A DNA stretch of 64,000 nucleotides from Paracoccaceae bacterium (GCA_020832445.1 JAFIEO010000022.1:84483-148482); one strand, 5' to 3'. Positions 26,086 to 34,852 are shown, counted from the first letter of the stretch. Notes: a model not told the origin generated them from the letters alone. A program made the numbers and translations.

Positions 26086-27279
26086 ATGAAGCATGACACC
26101 CATATCGCCATCGCAGGTGCCGGAATCGGCGGGTTGGCCGCAGCCGCAGCACTTGCGCAAGCAGGGCATCGCGTGGTGGTCTTTGACCAGTTTGTTGAGG
26201 CCCGCCCTGTGGGGTCGGGGCTGGTTATCCAGCCTGTGGGCCTGAATGTTCTGCATCAGATTGGTGCGGGCGATGCAGCCCTTGCGCGGGGCACGCGCAT
26301 TCACCGCATGCTGGGCCATGAAGCGGATGGCGGCCATCGTGTTCTGGATGTGCATTATGATCGCCCCGGCGGGGCGCGCTTCGGGCTGGGCATTCATCGC
26401 GCAGCGCTTTTTGCGGTATTGCTGGACGCGGCAATCAGCGCAGGGGCAGAAATTGTCACCGGACATAAGGTGACAGGGCAACATGACCGGCGGCTGTATT
26501 TTGAGGGGCGCAAGGATGCCGGACCGTTCCAGATGATCATCGACGCCAGTGGCGCACGTTCGCCCTTGTCACCACTGCGCGCCAAACCGCTGGGATATGG
26601 CGCGCTTTGGGCGACGGTGGACTGGCCTGAGCAGACCGGCCTGCCATGTGATGAACTGCGCCAGATTTATCGCCAGGCATCGCGGATGTTGGGCGTGCTG
26701 CCCATAGGCACCCTGCCCGGCGACAGGGCACAAAAGGCCGCGATCTTCTGGTCGCTTCCCGCGTCAAGTCATGAAAACTGGCGCGAAAACGGCATTCGGA
26801 AATGGCAGGCAGAAGCCGCTGCACTCTGGCCGGAATACGCGCCATTTGCAGACCAGATCACCGAACCGGAACAGATGGCGATGGCGCGCTACAGCCACGG
26901 CACATTGCGCAAACCATGGGGCCAGGGCATTGTCCATATCGGCGATGCGGCCCACCGCGCCAGTCCGCAACTTGGGCAAGGCGCGAATATGGCGCTGCTG
27001 GATGCATGGGCACTGGCGCAGGCGTGGGAACATGCGCAGGGGGATGGCGCGCGCGCAATGCAGCTATATGCACGGGCACGGCGCTGGCATGTGCGCATCT
27101 ATCAAACGATGAGCTGGGCCTTCACCCCGCAATACCAGTCGGACAGTCGCATTCTGCCTGTGCTGCGTGACCGGCTGTTGTTTCCGATGTCGATGGTGCC
27201 CCCGCTTCCACATATTCTAAGCCGACTTGTCTGCGGGGATCTTATTCCCCCGCATGGCATTGAACGTCCGCGAAAATGA
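26086..27279 (+). CDS. FAD-dependent monooxygenase (aromatic hydroxylase type)
   Basis: 397 residues of the group A flavoprotein hydroxylase family (salicylate/6-hydroxynicotinate/UbiH-like). The N-terminal FAD-binding fold is IAIAGAGIGGLAAAAAL (GxGxxG at 11-16), a middle segment reads MIIDASGARSPLS, and the second FAD motif is IGDAAHRASPQLGQGANMAL (about 285). The product would hydroxylate an organic ring using NAD(P)H and oxygen; the substrate cannot be read from sequence. It follows the LysR gene by about 190 bases, a common regulator-target pairing, and is terminated by a strong hairpin at 27318. No ribosome-binding site is prominent except GGGAAG eleven or so bases upstream. Confidence 0.8.
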   Translation: MKHDTHIAIAGAGIGGLAAAAALAQAGHRVVVFDQFVEARPVGSGLVIQPVGLNVLHQIGAGDAALARGTRIHRMLGHEADGGHRVLDVHYDRPGGARFGLGIHRAALFAVLLDAAISAGAEIVTGHKVTGQHDRRLYFEGRKDAGPFQMIIDASGARSPLSPLRAKPLGYGALWATVDWPEQTGLPCDELRQIYRQASRMLGVLPIGTLPGDRAQKAAIFWSLPASSHENWRENGIRKWQAEAAALWPEYAPFADQITEPEQMAMARYSHGTLRKPWGQGIVHIGDAAHRASPQLGQGANMALLDAWALAQAWEHAQGDGARAMQLYARARRWHVRIYQTMSWAFTPQYQSDSRILPVLRDRLLFPMSMVPPLPHILSRLVCGDLIPPHGIERPRK

Positions 27280-27317
27280 ACCCGACGGATATATTCAGAA
27301 GATATTGCAAAAAGTAG

Positions 27318-27355
27318 CACGGGCGCCCGAACAGATCGGGCGCCCGTGATTTTGT
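27318..27355. terminator. Strong bidirectional terminator
   Basis: CACGGGCGCCCGA (27318-27330) and TCGGGCGCCCGTG (27336-27348) form a perfect 13-bp stem with a five-base loop. ATTTTGT follows on the plus strand, and an A/T-containing flank (GCAAAAAGTAG) lies on the other side. It sits between the convergent monooxygenase and PRC-barrel genes and would stop transcription from both. Confidence 0.85.
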
Positions 27356-27399
27356 CATACGGACCGCGGCTTTATGATTTTGCCACAGCTTTGGGCCTG

Positions 27400-27960
27400 T
27401 CAGTCCAGCGGCGCCAGTGGTTCATTCGCGCCATTGGTGACCACTGGTGCAGGCGCGTCCGTGCGTTCGCGGAACACATATTCAGGCGCTTCATCGGCTT
27501 GCTCGCGCGTCATATCCAGCTGAATCTCGCGCGCATCAAAGTCGATCTCCAGTTCGTCAAAGCGCACTGCAATCTGTTTCGCGCCGATACCCAGAAAACC
27601 ACCGACAGACAGGATTGCGGCGGTGATCGTGTTCGTCTCCTGATCGATGATCAGGTCACCGATGTTGCCGATGCTTTCATCCTGAGGCGAACGGACAGTC
27701 GTGCCCGTGATCCAGTCTACCCGCAACTCGTTCGGGGCCTGCTGCTGAACAATGGTGTCGCCTGCCGGTTCCGGTGCAGGTTCAGCACTGGCCCCTTCAT
27801 CTGCGGGTTCATCCATATCCAGGGCATCACCGGACATGGTGTCGGTTTGTTCACCAACAAGGGGGTCTGCCTGATCAGGTGTCGCGGGCGCATCTTGCGC
27901 AAGTGCCGATCCAAACAGAAACGGAACGACAAGGGATGAAGTTAAAAGTAGTCTTTTCAT
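27400..27960 (-). CDS. Exported PRC-barrel domain protein
   Basis: 186 residues with a signal peptide (MKRLLLTSSLVVPFLFGSALAQ), an acidic low-complexity linker of about 60 residues, and a PRC-barrel domain (about 75-150): DWITGTTVRSPQDESIGNIG, DLIIDQETNTITAAILSVGGF, IAVRFDELEIDFD. PRC-barrel proteins of this size in Rhodobacterales are periplasmic and often stress- or envelope-associated, but no molecular function is established. Gene is monocistronic with AGGAGG-like sequence (GGAGGTTATC) before its ATG. Its 3' end faces the terminator shared with the monooxygenase. Confidence 0.8.
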   Translation of the reverse strand: MKRLLLTSSLVVPFLFGSALAQDAPATPDQADPLVGEQTDTMSGDALDMDEPADEGASAEPAPEPAGDTIVQQQAPNELRVDWITGTTVRSPQDESIGNIGDLIIDQETNTITAAILSVGGFLGIGAKQIAVRFDELEIDFDAREIQLDMTREQADEAPEYVFRERTDAPAPVVTNGANEPLAPLD

Positions 27961-28257
27961 GATAACCTCCTATTTCGGCGGGATACTGCCCCCCTTTTGA
28001 GGAAGACCTTCCGCCCTGTTATCACAACCCTGACATGCACATTCCGGTTTCCTTGCCACCACGGATGTCGGCGGGGATTTGCCGATTTGGGTCATGAAGG
28101 GGCCGCAAATTCCGGCGGCTGCGGCTTTGGAACAAGCCCTGAAACAGGCAGCCCTGATTTCGCAAGTGTGCCGAAATTAAGCAAATGAATACAAATTCTT
28201 AAATGACATTGCGCTGCCTTCAGATATGCATTTCGCTGCAATAGCCTTGCCGGTTCC

Positions 28258-28722
28258 TTACCGATTTTTCAGACCGCTCATCTGTCGGCTTCCAAGCCAG
28301 TAGCGTGGCCCCGCCCCCATGCGTCCGGCGCGATCATGTGGATTGGACAGGGCGCATGTGTTCAGCGACAGGCAACCGCAGCTTATGCAATCCGACAGGC
28401 CAGCCTTAAGCCGCTGAAGTTCGGCGATCCGGTCATCAATCCGCTGGGTCCAGCTGTTCGACAGGCGGGACCAGTCATCGCCCTTCGGTACCCTGTCCGT
28501 GGGCAGTTTGGCCAATTCCTGCCCGATTTCGTCCAGACTAAGGCCCACACGTTGGGCAAACACAATAAACGCCACCCGCCGCAGCATCGAGCGCGGGAAC
28601 CTGCGTTGTCCACCGTCGCGCCGTTCTGCGGTAATCAAACCTAGGCTTTCATAATAGCGCAATGCCGAAGCCTGAACGCCACTTCGCCGAACCATTTCTT
28701 GCATGCTGATGACTGTTTCCAT
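28258..28722 (-). CDS. soxR: Redox-sensitive transcriptional activator SoxR
   Basis: 154 residues from the ATG at 28722 (METVISMQEMVRRSGVQ); the track ORF extends into non-coding DNA. MerR-type winged helix residues ALRYYESLGLITAERRDGG are followed by a dimerisation helix and the four-cysteine [2Fe-2S] cluster CISCGCLSLNTC (about 112-123), which is diagnostic of SoxR. It senses redox-cycling compounds and superoxide by cluster oxidation. A near-perfect SoxR box lies 30 bases upstream, in the divergent spacer toward a pseudo-receiver gene, so autoregulation or control of that neighbour is likely. No soxS or known target gene adjoins. Confidence 0.93.
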   Translation of the reverse strand: METVISMQEMVRRSGVQASALRYYESLGLITAERRDGGQRRFPRSMLRRVAFIVFAQRVGLSLDEIGQELAKLPTDRVPKGDDWSRLSNSWTQRIDDRIAELQRLKAGLSDCISCGCLSLNTCALSNPHDRAGRMGAGPRYWLGSRQMSGLKNR

Positions 28723-28751
28723 GCTGAGAATATGGGCCAATTCATAATTAA

Positions 28752-28769
28752 GCTCAAGTAAACTTAAGA
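28752..28769. promoter_or_regulatory. SoxR-binding box
   Basis: GCTCAAGTAAACTTAAGA matches the known SoxR operator CCTCAAGTTAACTTGAGG at most positions and keeps its dyad symmetry. It lies between divergently oriented soxR (start 28722) and the receiver-like gene (start 28888). MerR-family proteins bind between the -35 and -10 of the regulated promoter; on the plus strand a TTAAGC / TGTAAT pair flanks it. Confidence 0.75.
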
Positions 28770-28887
28770 ATGTAATGCGAAACGCAGTGGCGCCGTGAAA
28801 CCTGCGTTTGCTATGTCGTAGTTTATACCGTGCTGTCGCAAATTCTGTGCATATGCTGCCTTTGCAATAAGAAGGTGCTGGACAAAG

Positions 28888-29247
28888 ATGGATGGAAAAT
28901 TTCTTGTTTTCGTGAATTTTTCGATTGTGGCAAAAGATGTTTCCACGACGCTGGAACAGATGGGCGTGGGCATTCCGATGGTTGCCGGAACCGAGGAAGA
29001 AGCGCTTGCCCTGATGGCGGATCTGGCCGACGGCGCATCGCTGCGGCTTGCTGTTGTGCAATTGTCGCCAGAGGCCTTTTTGCACAGCGCTTTGCGACCG
29101 CAACTGGAACAACGCGGTGCGCATGTCATCCTATTGCATGATGGCGTGCATATATCCGAAACCCCGCCGCCTTATGCAGTGCTGGCCGTGCCATTTTTCA
29201 CCGAGGATCTGGAACAGATGGTGACAGGCTTCGCCACACGCCTATAG
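28888..29247 (+). CDS. Receiver-like (pseudo-receiver) protein
   Basis: 119 residues with the alternating strand-helix pattern of a response-regulator receiver domain: FLVFVNFSIVAKDV, a helix EEEALALMADLADG, strand LRLAVVQLSP, strand HVILLHDG and a final helix after VLAVPFFTEDLEQM. The acidic pocket is absent (VNFS instead of a DD pair) and the phosphoacceptor position in AVVQLSP is Gln rather than Asp. If the fold call is right, it is a non-phosphorylatable receiver. It is divergent from soxR across a SoxR box, and its 3' end overlaps the convergent Crp/Fnr gene by six bases. I assign no further function. Confidence 0.55.
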   Translation: MDGKFLVFVNFSIVAKDVSTTLEQMGVGIPMVAGTEEEALALMADLADGASLRLAVVQLSPEAFLHSALRPQLEQRGAHVILLHDGVHISETPPPYAVLAVPFFTEDLEQMVTGFATRL

Positions 29248-29988
29248 AAGCGGGCGATCGGGCGGCGGTGATGTATCGGCCAACGCAAGTTCCGACAGCG
29301 CATTGGCATCACGTATTTGCAGCACACCGTGTTCCCAGGTGACAAGCGGGCGCAGCCGCGCAAGGGTCTTGTTGGTGTGAACCAGTGACAACCCAAGCGC
29401 GTCGGCCAGATCACGCTGCTTGAACGGAAACTGCGCCAACCCGTCCGGTGCCAGACCAACAGCCGCCAGCCGTCGATGAATTTTTAAAAGCGCCCACGCG
29501 ATGCGTTGCGGTGCAGTGCGCTGGCCCAAGGTGGCGATGGTCTCATTCAGGAAATGCTCTTCTACGGCGGCAATCCATGTCAAGGCATATGCCCGTGACG
29601 GGTTGTTGCGAAACAGATCGGCCAGCTTGCGTTTTTCAAACCGGCACAGCACCATCGTGCTTGCCGCTATGGCCGAAGTTGCGGCCCCGCCCGCCAGCAT
29701 GGCCTGAAACCCAACCAGATCACCGGGAAAAATGAAATTCACCAACTGCCGCTCGCCATTGGGCAGGTGCTTGAACCGCGCCCCCTGACCTTCGCGCGCG
29801 GTGAAGAAATAATCCGTCTCATCCCCTTCGTGATAAAGTGCTGCGCCGGGTGACAAAGTCACCTCGCCTGCGCGGAATTCCATCATGAAATGCAGATCTT
29901 CCGGGGTGAATGGCGTAAACAGGTCATGCTTGCGCAAGGGACATATCTGGCAAGGGTGCATGGGGTCGTTTACCTGAAGGGCGGTCAA
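29242..29988 (-). CDS. Crp/Fnr-family transcriptional regulator
   Basis: 248 residues: an N-terminal CQICPLR Cys pair, a cyclic-nucleotide-binding-type beta barrel (about 35-150; GEVTLSPGAALYHEGDE, VNFIFPGDLVGFQAMLAG), a dimerisation helix, and a C-terminal winged helix (FPFKQRDLADALGLSLVHTNKTLARLR, about 190-217). It resembles the FixK/FnrN side of the family, where the recognition helix reads a TTGAT-type half site. The two N-terminal cysteines are too few for an Fnr-type [4Fe-4S] cluster unless another residue contributes. It is convergent with the receiver-like gene, with a six-base overlap. No Fnr box was seen nearby. Confidence 0.85.
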   Translation of the reverse strand: MTALQVNDPMHPCQICPLRKHDLFTPFTPEDLHFMMEFRAGEVTLSPGAALYHEGDETDYFFTAREGQGARFKHLPNGERQLVNFIFPGDLVGFQAMLAGGAATSAIAASTMVLCRFEKRKLADLFRNNPSRAYALTWIAAVEEHFLNETIATLGQRTAPQRIAWALLKIHRRLAAVGLAPDGLAQFPFKQRDLADALGLSLVHTNKTLARLRPLVTWEHGVLQIRDANALSELALADTSPPPDRPLL

Positions 29989-30185
29989 GGAGTGCTGCGA
30001 AAGGATGGCGCGCCCTGTGGTGCGGTGTCAAGTCCGCACCCGCTGTATGCGCGGCAACCCGATCACCCTGGGGATATGAAACGCGCAGGCACGTCACACC
30101 GGTCTGGCGGCGGGGGCATCGCCCTCGCATCCTGATCGCAGCTCTGATAGCACAGGCAGATAAACACATATCAGGGGGACGCAGG

Positions 30186-31070
30186 ATGCGCAGCGCCGCT
30201 GTTTTGAACGCACGCGAAACACCATTGGCAATCCTGACCATTTGCGCGGGCGTGGCCTTTCTGGTGGCAAATGACGCAGTCGCCAAACTGCTGACGGACC
30301 GCTATGCCCCCATCCAGATTGTGTTTTTGCGCAATCTGATCGCCGTGCCCATCATTGCCGCAGTGATCATGCTGGCCTTTGGCAAAGCCACGTTGCATAC
30401 AAACCATCTGCGCCTGCATGCGCTGCGCGGGGCGCTGATGGTTGTGGGCGCATGGCTTTATTTTACAGCGCTGATGTATATGCCTTTGGCCGAAGCGACA
30501 GCGCTGGTCTTCTCGGCGCCAATTTTCATCACGGCCCTGTCGGTGCCCCTTCTGGGCGAACATGTCGGCTGGCGGCGCTGGGGTGCGGTGCTGCTGGGTT
30601 TTGTGGGGGTGCTGGTCATTGTGCGTCCGGGCAGTGCGGCGTTTCAGTTGGCCGCACTGTTGCCGGTGGGCACGGCGCTGTGCTATGCCATATTCATGAT
30701 CAGTGCCCGCTGGATTGACCGCGCTGAACGATTGTGGACCATGATGCTGTTCGCCATGCTGTTTCCGTTGCTGTATTCGGCCCCCTTTGCCGTCGCCAAC
30801 TGGACACCGGTGCAAGCGGGTGACATGGCCTTGTTTGTCGCAATCGCGGTTTTCGGCAGCCTTGGCCTTGCGCTGATCGGGCAGGCCTTTCGCATGGCCC
30901 CTGCCGCCATCGTGGCCCCGTTTGACTATACCGCGTTGATCTGGGCCACCGGGCTGGGCTGGCTGATCTGGGGCGATATTCCAATGCTCTGGACCATTCT
31001 GGGCGCGGCGATCATTGTATCAAGCGGGATCATCATCATCCTGCGCGAGGCAAAGCAGACGTCATCATGA
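30186..31070 (+). CDS. DMT-superfamily (EamA) transporter
   Basis: 294 residues with ten predicted membrane helices in two EamA repeats: AILTICAGVAFLVANDAVAKLL and ALRGALMVVGAWLYFTALMYMP in the first, MMLFAMLFPLLYSAPFAVANW and GSLGLALIGQAFRMAP in the second. These proteins export metabolites or drugs by proton exchange, or take up nucleosides or amino acids; the substrate cannot be inferred. The start ATG follows GGGGGACGCAGG. It is monocistronic, and divergent from the Crp/Fnr gene, which could control it. Confidence 0.85.
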   Translation: MRSAAVLNARETPLAILTICAGVAFLVANDAVAKLLTDRYAPIQIVFLRNLIAVPIIAAVIMLAFGKATLHTNHLRLHALRGALMVVGAWLYFTALMYMPLAEATALVFSAPIFITALSVPLLGEHVGWRRWGAVLLGFVGVLVIVRPGSAAFQLAALLPVGTALCYAIFMISARWIDRAERLWTMMLFAMLFPLLYSAPFAVANWTPVQAGDMALFVAIAVFGSLGLALIGQAFRMAPAAIVAPFDYTALIWATGLGWLIWGDIPMLWTILGAAIIVSSGIIIILREAKQTSS

Positions 31071-31131
31071 CGGGCTGGTCGCAAAGCGCGGAAAATATAG
31101 CTAGGGTTCTGGCGGGAAGACAGGAAATCAT

Positions 31132-31782
31132 ATGGCCACGACCTGCCCGCCGCGTTCCAGAACACCATCACTGCGCAGGGCGCGCAATGCTGTATATGCA
31201 ACCCGTTGCGGGGGCGATGTGATGCGCGCGCGGCCCCCCGAAGGTGATTTCCGCTTCATCGCGCTGGACGTGGAAACCGCATGCAGGGATGCCGCCAGCA
31301 TCTGCCAGATCGGGCTGGCCTGCGTCTGGCCGGACAACCGGATTGATACATTCTCGACACTGGTGAACCCCTGCACGGATTTTGATGCGTTCAACATCCG
31401 CCTGCACGGGATTGGTCCGGTTCATGTTGCCACCGCCCCCCGCTTTGATCAGGTGCTGGAGGTGCTGTTGCCGCTTTTGTCGTGCCACCATCTTGTTCAA
31501 CACAGCAATTTCGACAAGCAGGCCGTGAACGCTGCCAGCCGCACCTATGGAAGGGACGCCCCTGATTTTCGCTGGTCGGACAGTGTCAAAATCGCACGGC
31601 GGGCATGGCCGGAACTTAGGGGAAATGGCGGGCATGGTCTGGGTAACCTGAAGAAGGTTCTGAACCTTGATTTCAGGCACCATGACGCGGGCGAGGATGC
31701 ACGCGCCGCCGCGCAGGTGGTCTTGCATGCCGAAGCGCGTCTTGGCCTGCCGTTTGACGCGTTGATCAAACCGGCGCGCTAG
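31132..31782 (+). CDS. DEDDh-family 3'-5' exonuclease (DnaQ-like)
   Basis: 216 residues. The exonuclease core begins RFIALDVETACRDAASICQIG (ExoI motif with D and E), followed by a helix and HHLVQHSNFDKQAV (ExoII Asp), and ends HDAGEDARAAAQVVLHAE (ExoIII with His and Asp). That is the complete catalytic set. It is too short and different for the replicative epsilon subunit; homologues are standalone repair or RNA-processing nucleases. AGGAAATC stands before the ATG at 31132. The first 35 residues are basic and unconserved-looking, so translation might start later at the GTGATG near 31219. Confidence 0.8.
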   Translation: MATTCPPRSRTPSLRRARNAVYATRCGGDVMRARPPEGDFRFIALDVETACRDAASICQIGLACVWPDNRIDTFSTLVNPCTDFDAFNIRLHGIGPVHVATAPRFDQVLEVLLPLLSCHHLVQHSNFDKQAVNAASRTYGRDAPDFRWSDSVKIARRAWPELRGNGGHGLGNLKKVLNLDFRHHDAGEDARAAAQVVLHAEARLGLPFDALIKPAR

Positions 31783-31792
31783 AACCACCCCA

Positions 31793-31811
31793 CAGCCGAA
31801 AATGACGGCTG
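31793..31811 (+). terminator. Short hairpin after the exonuclease gene
   Basis: CAGCCG-AAAATGA-CGGCTG forms a six-pair stem ten bases after the stop codon, without a following T-run. It may be a weak or factor-assisted terminator. Confidence 0.3.
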
Positions 31812-31843
31812 GAGCCTGACCCAGAACCTGCTACTGTTTGGTG

Positions 31844-32224
31844 ATGTTTCGTTTCTTCGATCTTCTGGGCCGCTCAAGCGCGATGAATGCGCTTGATGAC
31901 GCATTTCGGGCATTCGGGGTGCATCCGATGCTTGTGCCGGACCCTGTGAAGCTGACCGTCATGCAGCTATACAAAACGCAAGTCGCGGCACTGGGACGAA
32001 AGGCCGCTTTTGCGCAAGCCGCCCAACTGCTTGCCTATTGCATTCTGGGCCATGAACAGTTTGCATCAAACAATGGCACGGACATTGCCGACCAGACCGA
32101 ACACCGTGTGGACGAGGCCATCACTGACGGGACCTCGCGCGACGCAAAACTAATTCTACTGGCTGTTCATTCTGGCCTGATTTCGCCTGAAATCGCTGAT
32201 TTGGTCGATGTCGATGACGACTGA
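31844..32224 (+). CDS. Conserved-type hypothetical protein
   Basis: 126 residues from the ATG at 31844 (MFRFFDLLGRSSAMNALDDAF). The protein is mostly helical and soluble and ends in an acidic tail (DLVDVDDD). Its middle VKLTVMQLYKTQVAALGRKAAFAQAA and the closing helix SGLISPEIADLV suggest a small all-alpha domain. I recognise no named family. The ATG is in a TTGGTGATG cluster without a strong ribosome-binding site. It sits between the exonuclease and the BCCT transporter on the same strand, spaced by 60 and 128 bases, so co-transcription is possible but unproven. Confidence 0.6.
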   Translation: MFRFFDLLGRSSAMNALDDAFRAFGVHPMLVPDPVKLTVMQLYKTQVAALGRKAAFAQAAQLLAYCILGHEQFASNNGTDIADQTEHRVDEAITDGTSRDAKLILLAVHSGLISPEIADLVDVDDD

Positions 32225-32352
32225 TCGCACGGGCGCGAGTGCCGCATAGGCGCGTTTTTGACCCCGTAGCAATTTCTGCCTATACCCTGCCCCCCGAACA
32301 CTATGCCGCTTGCGGCGTTGTCTTATCTTGCCACCATCTGCCCGGAGCACCC

Positions 32353-34038
32353 ATGAAATTCCCAGTCATACCGACCAAGACCTTGTTGGGCGATGTCGGC
32401 GTCGTCTTTCGGGTGTCGGCGGCCATAATCCTTGTGTTTGTGACGGCCGCAGCCATTGCGCCTGACGCGGTGGGCCAGACTGCATTGGTCGTTCTGAACG
32501 TCACGGCAAGCAATCTTGGCTGGATGTATCTGTTGGTCATCACGGTTTTTGTGGGGTTCGTGCTTTTTCTTGGGGTATCCCGTTTCGGCAGTATCCGGCT
32601 GGGCGCGGAAGACGAGCCTGCGGAATTTTCCTTTTCCAGCTGGCTGGCGATGATCTTCTCGGCTGGCATGGGCGTTGGGCTGGTGTTCTGGGGTGTGGCC
32701 GAACCCATGATGCATTTCAATGAACCGCCCATGGGCAGCGGCCTGCCGCGCACGACGGATGCCGCGCAAACCGGCATGACCTATGCGTTCTTTCACTGGG
32801 GCCTGCATCAATGGGCAAATTTTGCCCTTGTGGGGCTGGCCATCGCCTATGTGCGGTTTCGTCATCACAGTTTTGGCCTGATCAGCGAAACGCTCCGGCC
32901 GCTTCTGGGGGACAGGGTGGATACCGGATGGGGCAAGGCGATTGATATTCTGACAGTCGTGTCCACCGTCTTTGGTGTGGCGACAACACTGGGCCTTGGG
33001 GCGTTGCAGATCAACAGCGGGGTGTCGCGCCTGACCGATATTCCCTATGGCTTCCCTGCACAATTTGGCATCATTGCGGTCGTGGGCGGGTTGTTCATTC
33101 TGTCGGCCATGACACCGCTGGACAAGGGATTGCGCCTGCTCAGTAATTTCAACATGGCTTTGGCGGGCATTCTTCTGCTGTTTGTGCTGGCCTCTGGCCC
33201 CACCGCCTTCATCTTTGGTGTCATGACCCAGACCCTGGGTGATTATCTGGGCAATGTCGTGCAGATGAGCCTTGTGACTACACCGTTTTCCGATGCGCGC
33301 TGGGTCGAGCAGTGGACAATGTTCTACTGGGCATGGGGGCTAAGCTGGGCGCCTTTCGTGGGCAGTTTCATCGCGCGCATCTCGCGCGGGCGGACAATAC
33401 GCGAATTCGTGCTTGGTGTGATGATCGTGCCGGTGGCGTTAAGCATGCTGTGGTTTTCGGTCTTTGGGGGCGCTTCAATTCACTTTGAAATCTTCGCGAA
33501 TGCAGGCATTGCCGATGCGGTTGCGCACGAAGTTCCCTCGGGGCTTTTTGTCATGCTCGAACAGCTTCCCCTCAGCGGGGTGCTGACGGCCGCGGCCATC
33601 GTGCTGGTGTGCCTGTTTCTGATCACCTCGGCGGATGCGGCGACATTTGTGCTCGGCATGTTCACCTCGAAAGGGGTGCTGAACCCGACGACGACCATTC
33701 GTGTTTTGTGGGCGGGGTTGCAGTTGATGCTGGTGGTGGTGTTGCTGCTGACAGGCGGGCTGGAAAGTTTGCAGACCGTGTCAATCATCGCGGCATTTCC
33801 CTTCATGCTGCTGATGATCCTGATTGCCGTGTCCCTGTATCGGGATCTGTCACATGAACTGGCGCTGAAGGCCGAAACCGATCGTCTGTTGGCCGTGCGC
33901 ATAGAACGATTGCTGCTGCGAGAGGCAGAGCGCGAGGCCGCAAAGCAAGCCGAAGAAGACGCACACCCAAGCGTGTCGGAAACACCGCCATCCATCGAAG
34001 CACTGGAAGCCATCGAGGGCCAGCCCCCAAGGGAATGA
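32353..34038 (+). CDS. BCCT-family betaine/choline/carnitine-type transporter
   Basis: About 561 residues starting MKFPVIPTKTLLGDVGVVF; the track start 38 codons earlier has no support. Twelve membrane helices are visible, including the family motif around SAGMGVGLVFWGVAEPMMHF and the substrate-site helix WTMFYWAWGLSWAPFVGSFI, then RISRGRTIREFVLGVM. Its C-terminal cytoplasmic tail is long and charged, consistent with osmosensing or regulation. BCCT carriers take up glycine betaine, choline, carnitine or DMSP with sodium or protons, which fits a marine or saline lifestyle. The specific substrate is undetermined. It has no ABC or betaine-catabolism genes beside it. Confidence 0.92.
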   Translation: MKFPVIPTKTLLGDVGVVFRVSAAIILVFVTAAAIAPDAVGQTALVVLNVTASNLGWMYLLVITVFVGFVLFLGVSRFGSIRLGAEDEPAEFSFSSWLAMIFSAGMGVGLVFWGVAEPMMHFNEPPMGSGLPRTTDAAQTGMTYAFFHWGLHQWANFALVGLAIAYVRFRHHSFGLISETLRPLLGDRVDTGWGKAIDILTVVSTVFGVATTLGLGALQINSGVSRLTDIPYGFPAQFGIIAVVGGLFILSAMTPLDKGLRLLSNFNMALAGILLLFVLASGPTAFIFGVMTQTLGDYLGNVVQMSLVTTPFSDARWVEQWTMFYWAWGLSWAPFVGSFIARISRGRTIREFVLGVMIVPVALSMLWFSVFGGASIHFEIFANAGIADAVAHEVPSGLFVMLEQLPLSGVLTAAAIVLVCLFLITSADAATFVLGMFTSKGVLNPTTTIRVLWAGLQLMLVVVLLLTGGLESLQTVSIIAAFPFMLLMILIAVSLYRDLSHELALKAETDRLLAVRIERLLLREAEREAAKQAEEDAHPSVSETPPSIEALEAIEGQPPRE

Positions 34039-34191
34039 TTGCCCTGCGCCGCCGCCCCCCTACATGCAGGACTTGTGCAGTAATCCCGTTAGTCACACGC
34101 AACAGTGTGGTGCGCACACATCAAGCCGGATGGACAAGGCCCAGCAATTGCGGGTAAATTGACATGTTGTCCCTTTTGGACCTGCGCGAAC

Positions 34192-34518
34192 ATGCGTTAC
34201 ATAGCCAGTTTCCTGATTGTTATCCTGACCATAAGCGGGCTGCATCAAGCCTATGCTTATGCATCTGATGACTTTCAGACACAGGACGCGCAATCTGTCA
34301 CACTGGCGGCCCCCTGCCCCGAATTTGCGGGGAATGACAGCGCCCGCCGTCAGGCAGAACCGACAGCCGCCGCAGATGCGCACTGGTGTCAGGCCGGTCC
34401 GGATTGCGCCCCGCCCTGCCCCATATCGCGCATGTTGCAGGGCACCGCGTATGCCGCGCCACATCTGAACCGCAGCATCGCCGGCAACCCTGCACGCGCG
34501 CCACCGCACGTCATGTGA
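34192..34518 (+). CDS. Small exported protein, Cys/Pro-rich
   Basis: 108 residues from the ATG at 34192, with a signal peptide MRYIASFLIVILTISGLHQAYA. The track start is upstream and lacks a signal. The mature part is hydrophilic and carries a cysteine cluster HWCQAGPDCAPPCP, which might bind metal or form disulfides. A 29-codon membrane peptide gene follows 66 bases later on the same strand. I recognise no family, and the gene is supported mainly by the signal peptide. Confidence 0.4.
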   Translation: MRYIASFLIVILTISGLHQAYAYASDDFQTQDAQSVTLAAPCPEFAGNDSARRQAEPTAAADAHWCQAGPDCAPPCPISRMLQGTAYAAPHLNRSIAGNPARAPPHVM

Positions 34519-34584
34519 TCAGCGCAGCTTTGCCCGCATGGCGGGTGGGGCAAAAAAATTCACATGAAAATATGGAGGTCGCAG

Positions 34585-34674
34585 ATGGACACTCTGCGTT
34601 TGTGGCTGGTGCTGGGTTTCTTCGTGGGCACCGCTGTCTACACGGTCACTGTGATGATCATTCACCCGGTGTAG
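34585..34674 (+). CDS. 29-residue single-span membrane peptide
   Basis: MDTLRLWLVLGFFVGTAVYTVTVMIIHPV, too short for the ORF track. GGAGG lies seven bases before the ATG at 34585, a strong ribosome-binding site. The peptide is one hydrophobic helix with Asp/Arg at the front. It follows the small exported protein gene and could be co-transcribed. Its role is unknown; peptides like this often modulate transporters or respiratory complexes. Confidence 0.6.
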   Translation: MDTLRLWLVLGFFVGTAVYTVTVMIIHPV

Positions 34675-34852
34675 CCCCCCTTACTTACCGGCAGTTTGTG
34701 CCTGCTGCGCAAAGCAAATGGCGCAAACTGCCCTGTTCCGGTCTGTCGCTTGCTGGCAGACCGGATCTCACCACCGCTGCCATGCGGCATCATTTGGCCT
34801 GCAATAGCAAACTGCATAAGGCGCGGAGACGTCAGTGCAACCACTGCCTGCG

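Noticed and set aside
27997-28188. 63-codon ORF between the PRC-barrel gene and soxR
   Set aside because: Composition is cysteine/histidine-rich without motif, and no ribosome-binding site is present; the roughly 300-base spacer seems non-coding.
30171-30815. 214-codon minus-strand frame in the DMT transporter gene
   Set aside because: Gln/His-rich shadow of the hydrophobic helices of the real gene.
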